48,943 nucleotides of DNA from an uncultured Lachnospiraceae bacterium (GTDB lineage Bacteria; Bacillota; Clostridia; Lachnospirales; Lachnospiraceae), in NCBI GenBank assembly GCA_947053345.1, contig CAMRSM010000030.1:1-48943 (forward strand). Reading direction: 5' to 3'. The translations under genes and the position numbers were made by a program. Shown here in pieces: positions 17,377 through 25,836 of the stretch (within the stretch, counting starts at the first letter, position 1; each line of letters starts with the position of its first letter). The notes below the pieces were generated by a model, which saw only the letters and a list, made by a program, of their open reading frames with translations, made no database searches and was not told the origin of the DNA.

Positions 17377-17405
17377 TTGACAGTTTTAAAAATCCGTGAT
17401 ATTAT
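17377..17405 (+). promoter_or_regulatory. Promoter of the nucleoside-use cassette
   Basis: TTGACA (17377-17382) is followed after 17 bases by TATTAT (17400-17405). The predicted start site, near 17412, lies directly before the first LacI-type palindrome. Confidence 0.8.
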
Positions 17406-17418
17406 ACAATCAAGTTAA

Positions 17419-17438
17419 TTGATAAAACGATTTATCAA
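17419..17438 (+). promoter_or_regulatory. LacI-type operator O1
   Basis: TTGATAAAACGATTTATCAA has 8-bp arms around a central CG, the hallmark of LacI-family operators. It lies just downstream of the -10 box, where bound repressor would block initiation. A LacI-type gene lies at the end of the cassette (22069). Confidence 0.8.
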
Positions 17439-17477
17439 AACGGAACGTCCCGCAAGGGGACATATTTTTAGGGTTAA

Positions 17478-17495
17478 TGATAAAACGTTTTATCA
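17478..17495 (+). promoter_or_regulatory. LacI-type operator O2
   Basis: TGATAAAACGTTTTATCA is a perfect 18-bp palindrome with the same half-site as O1; the centres are 58 bases apart. Two sites in the leader suggest cooperative or roadblock repression. Confidence 0.8.
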
Positions 17496-17644
17496 AAAGA
17501 ATTTTCTGTTGCACGCGATTTCCTGCATTATTTTTGTATAATGCGGCAAATTATCAGGGAAAGGATAGCGAAATTTTCTTTGATGGATTTGTGTTTTTGT
17601 CCGGCTTTTATGGAGGCTGTGGGATATATGCGGTGGAGGTAACA

Positions 17645-18076
17645 ATGGAGCAGTATTGTATAGAAAGAGACGCGCTTACCCCGGAAATTTATGAAAGCCT
17701 CCGGGCGAAAGTTTCATTGCAGTATTATGGAAGGGAGGATGTCAAAGAGGCGCTTTCGCGCACACTTTTTTCGGTTGTCATCCGGGAAGGGCAGGTTCCG
17801 GTCGGAATCGGCAGGATTGTCGGGGACGGGAGGATCGTTTTTTTCATCAAGGATGTGGTGGTGGATCCATCCAGACAAAACCGGGGGATTGGGCGCATGA
17901 TCATGGAAGAGCTGATGTGCTATATCCGGCAGCACGGGTGTCCCAATGCCTATGCCGGGCTGATGGCACTGACAGGAAAGGAGGGGTTTTACGAAAAATT
18001 CGGCTTCCATATCCGTCCGCATGAAGGACAGGGAAGCGGCATGACGCAGCTGGTCAATACGGATTTGCCATCCTAA
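17645..18076 (+). CDS. GNAT-family N-acetyltransferase
   Basis: This 143-residue protein fits the GNAT fold: FFIKDVVVDPSRQNRGIGRMI is the acetyl-CoA-binding motif A with Q-x-x-G-x-G, and FYEKFGFHIRP is the terminal motif B. GGAGGTAACA before ATG 17645 decides the start; the frame is open back to 17477 but that would run through operator O2. It is the first gene after the operators and 125 bases ahead of the ribokinase gene, so it is probably in the same transcript. Whether it acetylates a sugar, nucleobase or polyamine cannot be told. Confidence 0.85.
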   Translation: MEQYCIERDALTPEIYESLRAKVSLQYYGREDVKEALSRTLFSVVIREGQVPVGIGRIVGDGRIVFFIKDVVVDPSRQNRGIGRMIMEELMCYIRQHGCPNAYAGLMALTGKEGFYEKFGFHIRPHEGQGSGMTQLVNTDLPS

Positions 18077-18201
18077 GGCACGGGAAAGGAAATAACGTCT
18101 TTGCAGGCAGCGCGGGGGAAAGAGCAGCGGTTCTGACAGAGGGAAAAGTGCCAGGTCAAACAGGAAAAAAACAGGAAAATGAAAGGAGGAAAAACAGGAG
18201 A

Positions 18202-19098
18202 ATGAAACAGGTAATTGTGTTTGGGAGCCTGAACATGGATCTGACCATCCGGTGCGAGCGGATGCCGCAGCAGGGGGAGACGGTGGAGGGCAGCAATTTC
18301 CTCTCCAATCCCGGCGGCAAGGGTGGCAATCAGGCAGTGGCGGCGGCAAAATTCGGTGCACCTACCAAGATGATTGCCTGCGTGGGGCAGGATGTATTTG
18401 GTAAGAAGCTCCTTGAGGTGCTGCAAAGCTACCGCGTAAGCTGCGAAGAGGTTCAGGTGAGCGAGACGGGGCAGACCGGGGTGGCGATCATTACCTGCCA
18501 CGAGGGGGACAATCGGATTATTTTAAGCCCGGGAACCAACCATGAGCTGAAAGCGGCAGATGTAAAGGAAATCCTTTCACGCATCGCCGCGCCGGGGGAT
18601 ATTTTTATGACGCAGTACGAGTGTGAGCAGAACACGGTGCTGTCCTCCCTCGAATATGCGAGGGAGCTAGGGATGTACACGATTTTTAACCCGGCTCCGG
18701 CAAAGATTATTCCGGAAAAGTATTATCCGTTCATCGACCTTTTGGTCGTCAACCAGACGGAGGCGGAATACCAGACAGGGATTTTCCCACAGGAGGAGGA
18801 AAGCTGCCGGCAGGCGATCGAGAGCATGCAGCGCATGGGGGCAAAACAGGTGATCATCACTTTAGGCAGCCGGGGAAGTATCTTTAATGATGGGGAATCC
18901 CTGCACAGTGTCCCGGCGGAGCGCGTGGAGGTCGTTGACACAACGGCGGCGGGCGATACTTTCATCGGTGTGCTGGCGGCATGCCTGGCGGAAGGGAAGG
19001 GATTTGAGGAGAGTGTGCGCTATGCAACGAAGGCGGCTGCGCTGACAATCATGCGGTATGGCGCGCAGCAGGCGATCCCGTACCGGGACGAAGTGTGA
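18202..19098 (+). CDS. rbsK: Ribokinase
   Basis: This 298-residue PfkB-family kinase phosphorylates D-ribose to ribose-5-phosphate. Features are GSLNMDLTIRCERMP at the N-terminus, the substrate loop NPGGKGGNQAVAAAKFG, and the C-terminal signature VVDTTAAGDTFIGVLAAC with the catalytic Asp in GD. The start is ATG 18202 with AGGAGG 12 bases upstream. Followed by a nucleoside hydrolase, it would use the ribose released from nucleosides. Length is normal for the family. Confidence 0.93.
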   Translation: MKQVIVFGSLNMDLTIRCERMPQQGETVEGSNFLSNPGGKGGNQAVAAAKFGAPTKMIACVGQDVFGKKLLEVLQSYRVSCEEVQVSETGQTGVAIITCHEGDNRIILSPGTNHELKAADVKEILSRIAAPGDIFMTQYECEQNTVLSSLEYARELGMYTIFNPAPAKIIPEKYYPFIDLLVVNQTEAEYQTGIFPQEEESCRQAIESMQRMGAKQVIITLGSRGSIFNDGESLHSVPAERVEVVDTTAAGDTFIGVLAACLAEGKGFEESVRYATKAAALTIMRYGAQQAIPYRDEV

Positions 19099-19159
19099 TA
19101 ACGCAGCGGGAGGAAGTCCTGCCTGGTATTTTTGCATATGACCGCTATGTTCACCGTTT

Positions 19160-19189
19160 CAAAGTGAAACCCTTTGGAGGTCACTTTTG
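19160..19189 (+). other. Inverted repeat between rbsK and rihC-like gene
   Basis: CAAAGTGA and TCACTTTTG form a stem over 13 bases; a second overlapping palindrome, GTTTCA-AAG-TGAAAC, starts a few bases earlier. It has no T-run. It could be an mRNA processing or stability hairpin, or nothing. Confidence 0.35.
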
Positions 19190-19239
19190 GGACGGCTGAC
19201 AGGATGCGGGGCGGGCAAAGAATTATAAGGAGGGTTATT

Positions 19240-20160
19240 ATGAGCAAGAGACCGATTATCATTGACACGGATCCGGGGATTGACGACGCGCTTGCGATCG
19301 CGATCGCCCTGTTCTCGGAGGAGCTTGAGGTAAAACTGATCACGACGGTAGCGGGGAATGTCTCCCTGGATAAGGTGACGAACAACGCACTGCGCCTTCT
19401 CGCGTTTTTTGGCAAGGACGTACCGGTGGCGGCGGGAGCGGAAAAACCGCTGATCTGCGAGCTGGTGGACGCTTCAAATGTGCATGGGGCGAGCGGGATG
19501 GAGGGCTTTGATTTCCCGGAGCCGAAGAAGGAACTGCTGTTAAAGGAAAATGCGGTAAACGCGATGTACCGCACCATTATGGAGAGTGACGAGCCGATCA
19601 CGTTAATGCCGATCGCACCGCTCACAAACATCGCCCTGCTGTTTGCGGTTTATCCGGAAGTGAAAGGGAAGATCCGTGAGATCGTCCTGATGGGCGGCTC
19701 GGCTGCCCGCGGCAACAAAGGGGTGATGTCCGAGTTCAATATCGCGACCGACCCGGAGGCGGCAAAGATGGTGTTTTCCTCCGGCGTGCCGCTTGTGATG
19801 GCGGGGCTTGATGTGGGCTGGAAGGCGCTCGTGATGCCGGAGGATACCGAAAAACTTCCGGGGCTTGGCGAGGTTGGGAAAATGGCGCACTGCCTGTTTA
19901 AGAAGTACCGGGGCGGTACTTTTCACACCGGCCTTAAAATGTACGACAGCTGTGCGGTTGCTTATCTGTTATGCCCGGAACTGTTTCAGGTCGAGGAAAC
20001 TTATGTGGATGTAGAACTTGCCGGGACGATGACCGCAGGCTGTACGCTTGTGGATCTGAAGGGTTACTTAAAGAAAGCGCCGAACGCGAAGGTGTGCATG
20101 GACATCGACCAGACAAAATTCCGCACATGGTTTTTGGAAGCGGTCGGGAAGTGTAAGTAA
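19240..20160 (+). CDS. rihC: Ribonucleoside hydrolase
   Basis: This 306-residue enzyme cleaves the N-glycosidic bond of ribonucleosides into base and ribose. The N-terminal IIIDTDPGIDDALAIAIA is the calcium-binding and catalytic Asp cluster of the family, and VLMGGSAARGNKGVMSEFN is the second conserved block with the Asn for ribose binding. GGAGGG before ATG 19240 sets the start. Context supports the role: ribokinase upstream, a carrier downstream and a LacI regulator. Whether it is the C (broad), A or B (pyrimidine) subtype is not settled by sequence reading, so the symbol is tentative. Confidence 0.88.
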   Translation: MSKRPIIIDTDPGIDDALAIAIALFSEELEVKLITTVAGNVSLDKVTNNALRLLAFFGKDVPVAAGAEKPLICELVDASNVHGASGMEGFDFPEPKKELLLKENAVNAMYRTIMESDEPITLMPIAPLTNIALLFAVYPEVKGKIREIVLMGGSAARGNKGVMSEFNIATDPEAAKMVFSSGVPLVMAGLDVGWKALVMPEDTEKLPGLGEVGKMAHCLFKKYRGGTFHTGLKMYDSCAVAYLLCPELFQVEETYVDVELAGTMTAGCTLVDLKGYLKKAPNAKVCMDIDQTKFRTWFLEAVGKCK

Positions 20161-20268
20161 GCGGCAGCGCCGGCGGAGGGGATGGCGGAAAGGTTTTCCG
20201 CATTGACCGTCTGCCCGTATGAAAAACTATAAAATTGAGCCGCCTCCCGCGGCAGAACGGAGGAAAGT

Positions 20269-21684
20269 ATGGAAACAGCAATCATGTATATTGCAGCGAT
20301 CGTATCCGTCGCCCTAGTCATCTTTATGCTGATCAAAAAGATGGACATTAAGATCACGCTGTTCGTCATCGGTATCATCCTGATGTATATCGGCATGGCG
20401 TGCGGCAACACCATCGGCGGAGGGGAGTTTTCCTCCACCGGAATGGCGTGGCTTGACCCGCTAAAAGTCATTGCAGACCAGTTTAAATCAACCATCAGCT
20501 CAGCGGGCTTTATTATCCTGATCCTTGGCGGGTACTCAGCTTATATGAGCGCGATCAAGGCAAACAATGTAACCGTCAGCGTGCTGACAAAACCGATCGG
20601 GAAGATCAAATCAGTCTATATCCTTGTCCCGGTTGTGTTCCTGATCGGAAACCTTTTGTCGCTTGTCGTGCCAAGTGCGTCAAACCTCGCCATCATCCTG
20701 CTTGCAACCTTGTACCCGATCATGATCCAGGCGGGCATGAGCACCCTGACTGCAGCGGGCATCATCGCGACCACCGCGACCGTTATGCCGACCCCGCTCG
20801 GAAGCGACAACGTGGCGATCGCGGCAGAGCTTGCAAACACCGCGGAATTTGCGGGGCTTACGGCAAGTGATTATGTGTTCCGCTACCATGCCGTCGTATC
20901 CGTCCCGACCTTGTTCGTGATGGCGGCCGTACATTATTTCTGGCAGAAATGGATGGATAAAAAGGATAAGAAGGGGAACAGTGAGCTGAGCAATAAAGCG
21001 GAGGTGGAGAAGATCGAGGGCGGGGCACTCTTCCGCACCGTCTACGCAATCCTGCCGTTGCTGCCGATCCTGATGTTAATCCTTGTCTTTGCCATCCAGA
21101 AGATCACGGGTGCTACCATCAATTTGAGTGTCGAAGTTGCAACGTTATTCTCCTTTGTCATCGCGATCATCTGTGAGCTTGTCCGCAACCGCAGTGCAAG
21201 AAAGACTTTGGATGAGACAGAGACCTTCTTTAAGGGCATGGGCGGCGCAATGCCGATCGTCGCACTGCTTGTGGCAGGCACGGTATTTGTCACCGGTTTA
21301 AAGACCATCGGCCTGATCGCGGCATTGCAGGAGGCAATGACCGGCCTGCAGGGTTCCGGGCTTGGCTTTGTCCTTCCGCTGCTCCTTGTTGCGCTGACCG
21401 CGTTGATCGTACTTCTTAGCGGCAGCGGCACGGCACTTTTCTTCGCGATGGTTCCGCTCATGGTTCCGCTCGCGGCAGCGGCGGGCATCAGCGTGCTCGC
21501 GGTATCCGTCCCGATGGGACTTGCAGGAAATCTTCTCCGCGCCGTATCGCCGGTATCTGCGGTAGTCATGATTGTGGCAGGTTCGGTCAAGCGGGAACCG
21601 CTTGAGATTGTCAAGCGGACTTCTGTCCCGATGATCGCGGGCGTGGTATTCATGTTCGTGCTCTCACTGATCATGTTCCTGTAA
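20269..21684 (+). CDS. DcuC-family carrier, probably nucleoside uptake
   Basis: This 471-residue protein has about 12 membrane helices and the DcuC/C4-dicarboxylate-carrier pattern, with loops VVPSASNLAIILLATLYP and TPLGSDNVAIAA in the first half and LLSGSGTALFFAMVPLM in the second. GGAGGAAAGT precedes ATG 20269. DcuC proteins proper exchange succinate and fumarate in anaerobes. Placed between a nucleoside hydrolase and a LacI regulator under LacI-type operators, this one more likely imports nucleosides or ribose; that is inference from context. Confidence 0.78.
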   Translation: METAIMYIAAIVSVALVIFMLIKKMDIKITLFVIGIILMYIGMACGNTIGGGEFSSTGMAWLDPLKVIADQFKSTISSAGFIILILGGYSAYMSAIKANNVTVSVLTKPIGKIKSVYILVPVVFLIGNLLSLVVPSASNLAIILLATLYPIMIQAGMSTLTAAGIIATTATVMPTPLGSDNVAIAAELANTAEFAGLTASDYVFRYHAVVSVPTLFVMAAVHYFWQKWMDKKDKKGNSELSNKAEVEKIEGGALFRTVYAILPLLPILMLILVFAIQKITGATINLSVEVATLFSFVIAIICELVRNRSARKTLDETETFFKGMGGAMPIVALLVAGTVFVTGLKTIGLIAALQEAMTGLQGSGLGFVLPLLLVALTALIVLLSGSGTALFFAMVPLMVPLAAAAGISVLAVSVPMGLAGNLLRAVSPVSAVVMIVAGSVKREPLEIVKRTSVPMIAGVVFMFVLSLIMFL

Positions 21685-21872
21685 TGCGGCAAACGTCTGT
21701 CTGCAGAGAGCATCGTTCCATTACCGCTTTCTCCGCCTGCAAAGGGTTAATATCTTTGCAGCAGGAGGAGAAAGCGCAGGCGAGTATGCTGTGAAACAGT
21801 GCAGTTTTGGTGGAGGAAACACTTTTGGTGTTTCCCTTGCCGTAAAATATGAAAAATAATTTGAGTTCACAC

Positions 21873-21902
21873 AAAAAGCAAGGGAATCTCCCTTGCTTTT
21901 TT
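21873..21902 (+). terminator. Terminator after the carrier gene
   Basis: GCAAGGGA and TCCCTTGC around a three-base loop, extended by A-T pairs to a 13-bp stem with a T-run on the right and an A-run on the left. The A-run suggests activity in both directions. The LacI gene therefore probably has its own promoter. Confidence 0.85.
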
Positions 21903-21919
21903 GTGGTATTAGGGCTAAA

Positions 21920-22018
21920 ATGGAAACAATTATAATTGACGCAGAAGATAAAAACGGGCGAAAGATGGTATTTATTCCGGAATATCCGACTCAGCCAAAG
22001 CCCGGACAACAGTGTTAG
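21920..22018 (+). CDS. Possible 32-residue peptide
   Basis: ATG 21920 opens a 32-codon frame (METIIIDAEDKNGRKMVFIP, then EYPTQPKPGQQC) just after the terminator and about 50 bases before the LacI start. The composition looks protein-like, with an alternating hydrophobic beta pattern and a Pro-rich tail, but the ribosome site (AGGGCT) is weak and close. It could be a leader peptide, a small protein or chance. Confidence 0.35.
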   Translation: METIIIDAEDKNGRKMVFIPEYPTQPKPGQQC

Positions 22019-22068
22019 GAATAGCCAGAAGAAAACAGGAAAAAGACCGGGGGGATGAAGGGGTATAT

Positions 22069-23103
22069 ATGGAGGAGAATCGGAGAAAAAAAGTTACCAT
22101 CAAGGATATCGCGCGGGAAGCGGGGATTTCGACCGCCGCGGTCTCCCTGATATTAAATAATAAGCCATGCAGGATTTTGGAGGAGAAAAAGCAGCTTGTG
22201 CGCGAGGTGGCAAAGCGGGAAAATTATGTCGTGAACCAGGCGGCCAAAAGTCTGGCGACCCGGAAATCCCATATGCTCGCACTGATTCTGCCGGACATTG
22301 AAAATACATTTTTTTCATCCCTGGCAAAGCAGATCGAGAACCGCTGCCGGAGGGAGGGTTATTCGCTGATCATCGCAAGCTCGGACGAGAGAAGGGAAAA
22401 CGACGAAAAGCTCTTGAGGGTGCTGGAATCCCGCGGGGTGGACGGTGTTTTTTTGATTTTGAGCATCGAAGCCCTGGAGCAGCGCCAGAAGCTTTTGGAG
22501 GAACTCTCCCTGCTTTCTATGCCTTATGTCATGATTGACCGGACGCTGCCCGACGCGGGCTGTGCGGGGGTCAGTTTTGACCACGAGCAGGGCGGGTATC
22601 TGGCGGCAAAGTACCTGATTACCCAGGGGCATACAAAGATTGGCTGCGTGTACCGGGACGACAAGGCGGGAAGCGGAAAAAGCCGTCTGGTTGGGTATAT
22701 GCGGGCGCTGTCAGAGCATAGGATCTTGGTGAGGGAGGAGTATCTAAAGAAAGGGGATTACCGCATGGAGAGTGGTTACCATGCGGCAGGCGGGCTCTTA
22801 GCGACGGACTGCACGGCGGCTTTTATCTGCAATGACATGATGACGCTCGGTTTCCTGCGCAGGCTGTACGAGGAAGGATGCCAGGTACCAAGGGATTATT
22901 CCATTGTCAGTTACGACGATTCCCTGAAAAATTATTTGCTTGGGCTGGAGCTTACGACGGTAGTGCAGGATATTGAAATGCTTGCGGGGGAAGCGTGCCG
23001 CCTGCTTTTTGGACGGCTTGCCGACGGGGAGGATGCCCCGAAAAGCATCGTTCTGGCACCAAAGCTTACGGTGCGGGGCAGTGTGAGATTTTGTGGGATT
23101 TGA
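22069..23103 (+). CDS. LacI-family repressor of the nucleoside cassette
   Basis: This 344-residue regulator begins with the LacI helix-turn-helix VTIKDIAREAGISTAAVSLI followed by the hinge NYVVNQAAKSLATRKS. The rest is a periplasmic-binding-protein-like effector domain (MLALILPDIENTFFSSLAKQ, AAFICNDMMTLGFLRRL, SIVSYDDS). ATG 22069 with GAAGGGG upstream is chosen over a longer in-frame start at 22012 that would precede the HTH with 19 odd residues. The two palindromes at 17419 and 17478 carry the central CG expected for this family and are the natural targets; the effector is probably a nucleoside, ribose or ribose phosphate. DUF58 starts 13 bases after its stop. Confidence 0.9.
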   Translation: MEENRRKKVTIKDIAREAGISTAAVSLILNNKPCRILEEKKQLVREVAKRENYVVNQAAKSLATRKSHMLALILPDIENTFFSSLAKQIENRCRREGYSLIIASSDERRENDEKLLRVLESRGVDGVFLILSIEALEQRQKLLEELSLLSMPYVMIDRTLPDAGCAGVSFDHEQGGYLAAKYLITQGHTKIGCVYRDDKAGSGKSRLVGYMRALSEHRILVREEYLKKGDYRMESGYHAAGGLLATDCTAAFICNDMMTLGFLRRLYEEGCQVPRDYSIVSYDDSLKNYLLGLELTTVVQDIEMLAGEACRLLFGRLADGEDAPKSIVLAPKLTVRGSVRFCGI

Positions 23104-23116
23104 CAGGGGGGACAGA

Positions 23117-24238
23117 ATGATCTTATTTTTGTTGATTGTGGTGGCGGCAGCGCTGGTGATTGAAAAAATATCGTTGCGCCTTCCGATTAAAAATGTGGGA
23201 TACCGGATCGAAAGCTCAGTGCCAAGTGCCGAGCAGGGGGAGGAATTTTTTATTGTAACGACGATCGAGAACCGGACAAAGCACAACATCCCCTATCTGC
23301 GGCTGAAGGAAGAAATACCTGGCGGCGTGCACCTGTGCGACGGGGAGGATCTTGATTTTAACGGACGGGAACATGTCAGCACGCTTTTTGTTCACCGGCA
23401 CGAGCGTGTCAGGCGCAGCGTCCGCGCAGTCTCCTGCACAAGGGGGATGCACTTTTTTACCAAAGGCGAGCTTTCTTTTGGGGATTTTCTGGGTCTAAAA
23501 GAGTTTTCCTGTGAGAGGAAGACATCCGGTGCTATTTTGGTCTACCCGCGCCGTATCCGGAGCGAGCATTTGAACCGTGTGCTCGGCGATGTCATGGGGG
23601 AGATTTCGGTTCAGAGTTTTCTGTTTGAAGATCCCATGCTGGTGCGTGGATACCGGGATTATACGGGCAGGGAGCCGCTCCGTGCGGTCAGTTTTGTGCA
23701 GAGTGCAAAACGGATGCAGCTCACGGTAAAAGAATATGACCGCACGCGCACACCAATCGCAAATATTATTCTCGATATGGAATTTTACGGGGACTTCGAG
23801 CATTATTTTGACCAGAGGGAAGCACAGGTTTCGGTCGTGCGCATGATCTGTGAGAGTTTTGAGCAGCAGGGGATGGGCTACCGCATCATTACTAATATGT
23901 GCTATCCGGAAATGAAGACGCGCGGGGTCAACGTGATCGAGAGTGAGGGGAACGGCGATTTTTTCCGCATCCTTGATATTTTGGGGGTGGCGGCGGGTGT
24001 GGCAATCTGCCCGGCCGCGGAACTGCTTTCCTACGCAAAATCCTGTTATTGGGGCGGGGCATTCCTGTATGTCGCTCAGCGGGACTGTGAGGAAGTAAGG
24101 GCAGAGCTATCACGCCATTTTGCGGGGGGTGCGGGGATGCTGCACACATTTTACGGCTCAGAATATGAAGAGTGCTACCGGGAGGCAGGCGCACGATTAA
24201 CAGGGCAAGGGGAAAGGAAGGGGGAGGGAGCGGCATGA
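23117..24238 (+). CDS. DUF58 membrane-anchored protein
   Basis: This 373-residue protein has an N-terminal helix (MILFLLIVVAAALVIEKI) and then a beta-rich region. The DUF58 signature is plain: VRGYRDYTGREPLRAVSFVQ followed by KEYDRTRTP, with a von Willebrand-like fold after it. DUF58 proteins act with MoxR ATPases. The moxR gene here is 6 kb upstream, separated by the nucleoside cassette. ATG 23117 is 13 bases after the LacI stop with GGGGGGA upstream, so DUF58 may be cotranscribed with lacI. It overlaps the next gene by ATGA, indicating coupled translation. Confidence 0.85.
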   Translation: MILFLLIVVAAALVIEKISLRLPIKNVGYRIESSVPSAEQGEEFFIVTTIENRTKHNIPYLRLKEEIPGGVHLCDGEDLDFNGREHVSTLFVHRHERVRRSVRAVSCTRGMHFFTKGELSFGDFLGLKEFSCERKTSGAILVYPRRIRSEHLNRVLGDVMGEISVQSFLFEDPMLVRGYRDYTGREPLRAVSFVQSAKRMQLTVKEYDRTRTPIANIILDMEFYGDFEHYFDQREAQVSVVRMICESFEQQGMGYRIITNMCYPEMKTRGVNVIESEGNGDFFRILDILGVAAGVAICPAAELLSYAKSCYWGGAFLYVAQRDCEEVRAELSRHFAGGAGMLHTFYGSEYEECYREAGARLTGQGERKGEGAA

Positions 24239-25599
24239 TCGTGTCATTTTACAATGCGGTGTTCCGGATTGCCTGCTATTATGCGGCGGCCAGCTTTGCG
24301 TTTTGCTATCCGGCTGCCCTGGATCACGGGACGGATCCGTATGCGTTTGGTCTATTGATGGCGGCGGCGCTGCTTTTGGCACTGGGGGAGACAGGGGCGG
24401 GATGTGCGAAGGTTTTGCGCATGGCGGCTTTGCTTTTGCCCGCCCCGGCGCTGGTCTGGAACCATGCCCTGCCGGGGATTTTGGAGTATGCCCTGCCGTG
24501 GGGATATCTGGTGTATTTGACATACCGCAGGCAGCGCACCATTTCCTATTATTATTTCCTGACGGATTTTCAACATGTCCTCTGGCTGTTTCCCATTATG
24601 TTTTCTTTTCTTATGTTCCGGCCGCAGCGCGGGTTTGTGGCGCTGCGGGAGGCCGTGCCGTACGCGGTGGTCTTCCTGACGGCGGGCGTATCCCTCCTGC
24701 AAACGCTGCGGCATCAGCAGGGGAAGGGAGCAAAGGGTCTTGTGAAGCATCAGGGTATACAGGCGGCGAGATTTTTTCTTCTCTGCATCCTGCTCACCGT
24801 CGGGGGTGTACTTGATTTTCTGGAAAATGTCCTGTTCCGGAGAATTTTGCTTCCTGCGGGACTGTTCTTTGTCAATCAAATTTGGGCGCTGATCCAGTAT
24901 GTCAGCCGGCAAATTACCGTGAAACCGCCGGGGAACGGAGAAAAAGATTTTGTAGATTATATAGATTTCGTGGAAAAGAATATGGCAGCGCAGGAACCGC
25001 TCTTAGAGCCAAGTTGGTCCATTCCGCCGGAGCCGATACCGCACAGGGAGATCAATTATGTTCTGATTGTAGTTTTGGTTGCGCTTGTGGCCGCCGTCCT
25101 GATTTTTGCCGTACTGCGCACCAGCATGAAAAAGCGCGTCCAGAAAAATGTGATTTTAGATGAACGTGAAAAATTGCCGGAGGGGGCAAAACATGCCAAA
25201 AGAAGTCGGCACAGGGATACGCCACAGGAAAATATCCGGAAATCTTACCGGAAGTTTATGCAGTTGGCGGACGGGATGTCCCATAAATTAAAGGTGCAGG
25301 ATACAACGGAAGAAATCCGGGAAAAATATGTGCGCGGGAAGGAAGATGGAAAGGCCGCCGCATTTGCGGGGGAGTTGACGGGAATTTACCGGATGGCAAG
25401 ATACCGCGGTGCCTTGAAGAATCCGGAAGCAGGGAGCGGGGGTTTAGCGACGGATCCTTCCGCGGGCAGGAAGGGCGATGTTCTTCATGCGGGTTATGAC
25501 GGGGAAAAGGATTCTGCGCGGGCTGCCGCACACGCGGGAAATCTGCGGCAAGAGGCGAAGCGCATGAAGATTTTGCTTGATTATTTGCGGAAAGTGTGA
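24235..25599 (+). CDS. Multi-pass membrane protein with DUF4129-like tail
   Basis: This 454-residue protein begins with an ATGA overlap with DUF58. There are about six helices in residues 1-225, then a loop and another helix (about 262-288, NYVLIVVLVALVAAVLIFAV), and a basic cytoplasmic C-terminus with ENIRKSYRKFMQLADG and TTEEIREKYVRGK, which resembles the DUF4129 end of transglutaminase-like membrane proteins. No transglutaminase Cys-His-Asp core is visible. With DUF58 and MoxR it forms the usual three-part module, thought to assemble or inspect envelope complexes. Substrate unknown. Confidence 0.65.
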   Translation: MIVSFYNAVFRIACYYAAASFAFCYPAALDHGTDPYAFGLLMAAALLLALGETGAGCAKVLRMAALLLPAPALVWNHALPGILEYALPWGYLVYLTYRRQRTISYYYFLTDFQHVLWLFPIMFSFLMFRPQRGFVALREAVPYAVVFLTAGVSLLQTLRHQQGKGAKGLVKHQGIQAARFFLLCILLTVGGVLDFLENVLFRRILLPAGLFFVNQIWALIQYVSRQITVKPPGNGEKDFVDYIDFVEKNMAAQEPLLEPSWSIPPEPIPHREINYVLIVVLVALVAAVLIFAVLRTSMKKRVQKNVILDEREKLPEGAKHAKRSRHRDTPQENIRKSYRKFMQLADGMSHKLKVQDTTEEIREKYVRGKEDGKAAAFAGELTGIYRMARYRGALKNPEAGSGGLATDPSAGRKGDVLHAGYDGEKDSARAAAHAGNLRQEAKRMKILLDYLRKV

Positions 25600-25836
25600 G
25601 AGAATATATAAGGCAGTTATGTAATTTTTTCTGGAGATGGAAGAACCTGCTTCATGTTCCGTGTAAAACTTAATGGTTAGAAGGATACTTTTATGTCCTG
25701 CTGAAAAACGCCATTGCAGGTTTGTCTGCGGCGCGCGGGTATGGATGCGGAATTTGGCAGGTGTTTGGAGAACCTTGCTGTGCGGGAACTCCCACATGAC
25801 CGCCCTCAAAAATAAGACGCAGCATGGAGGAAAATT

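Noticed and set aside
17419-17495. The two palindromes as catabolite (cre) sites
   Set aside because: Cre sites are shorter with a less symmetric core. Two near-identical 18 to 20-bp palindromes beside a dedicated LacI gene fit a specific operator better.
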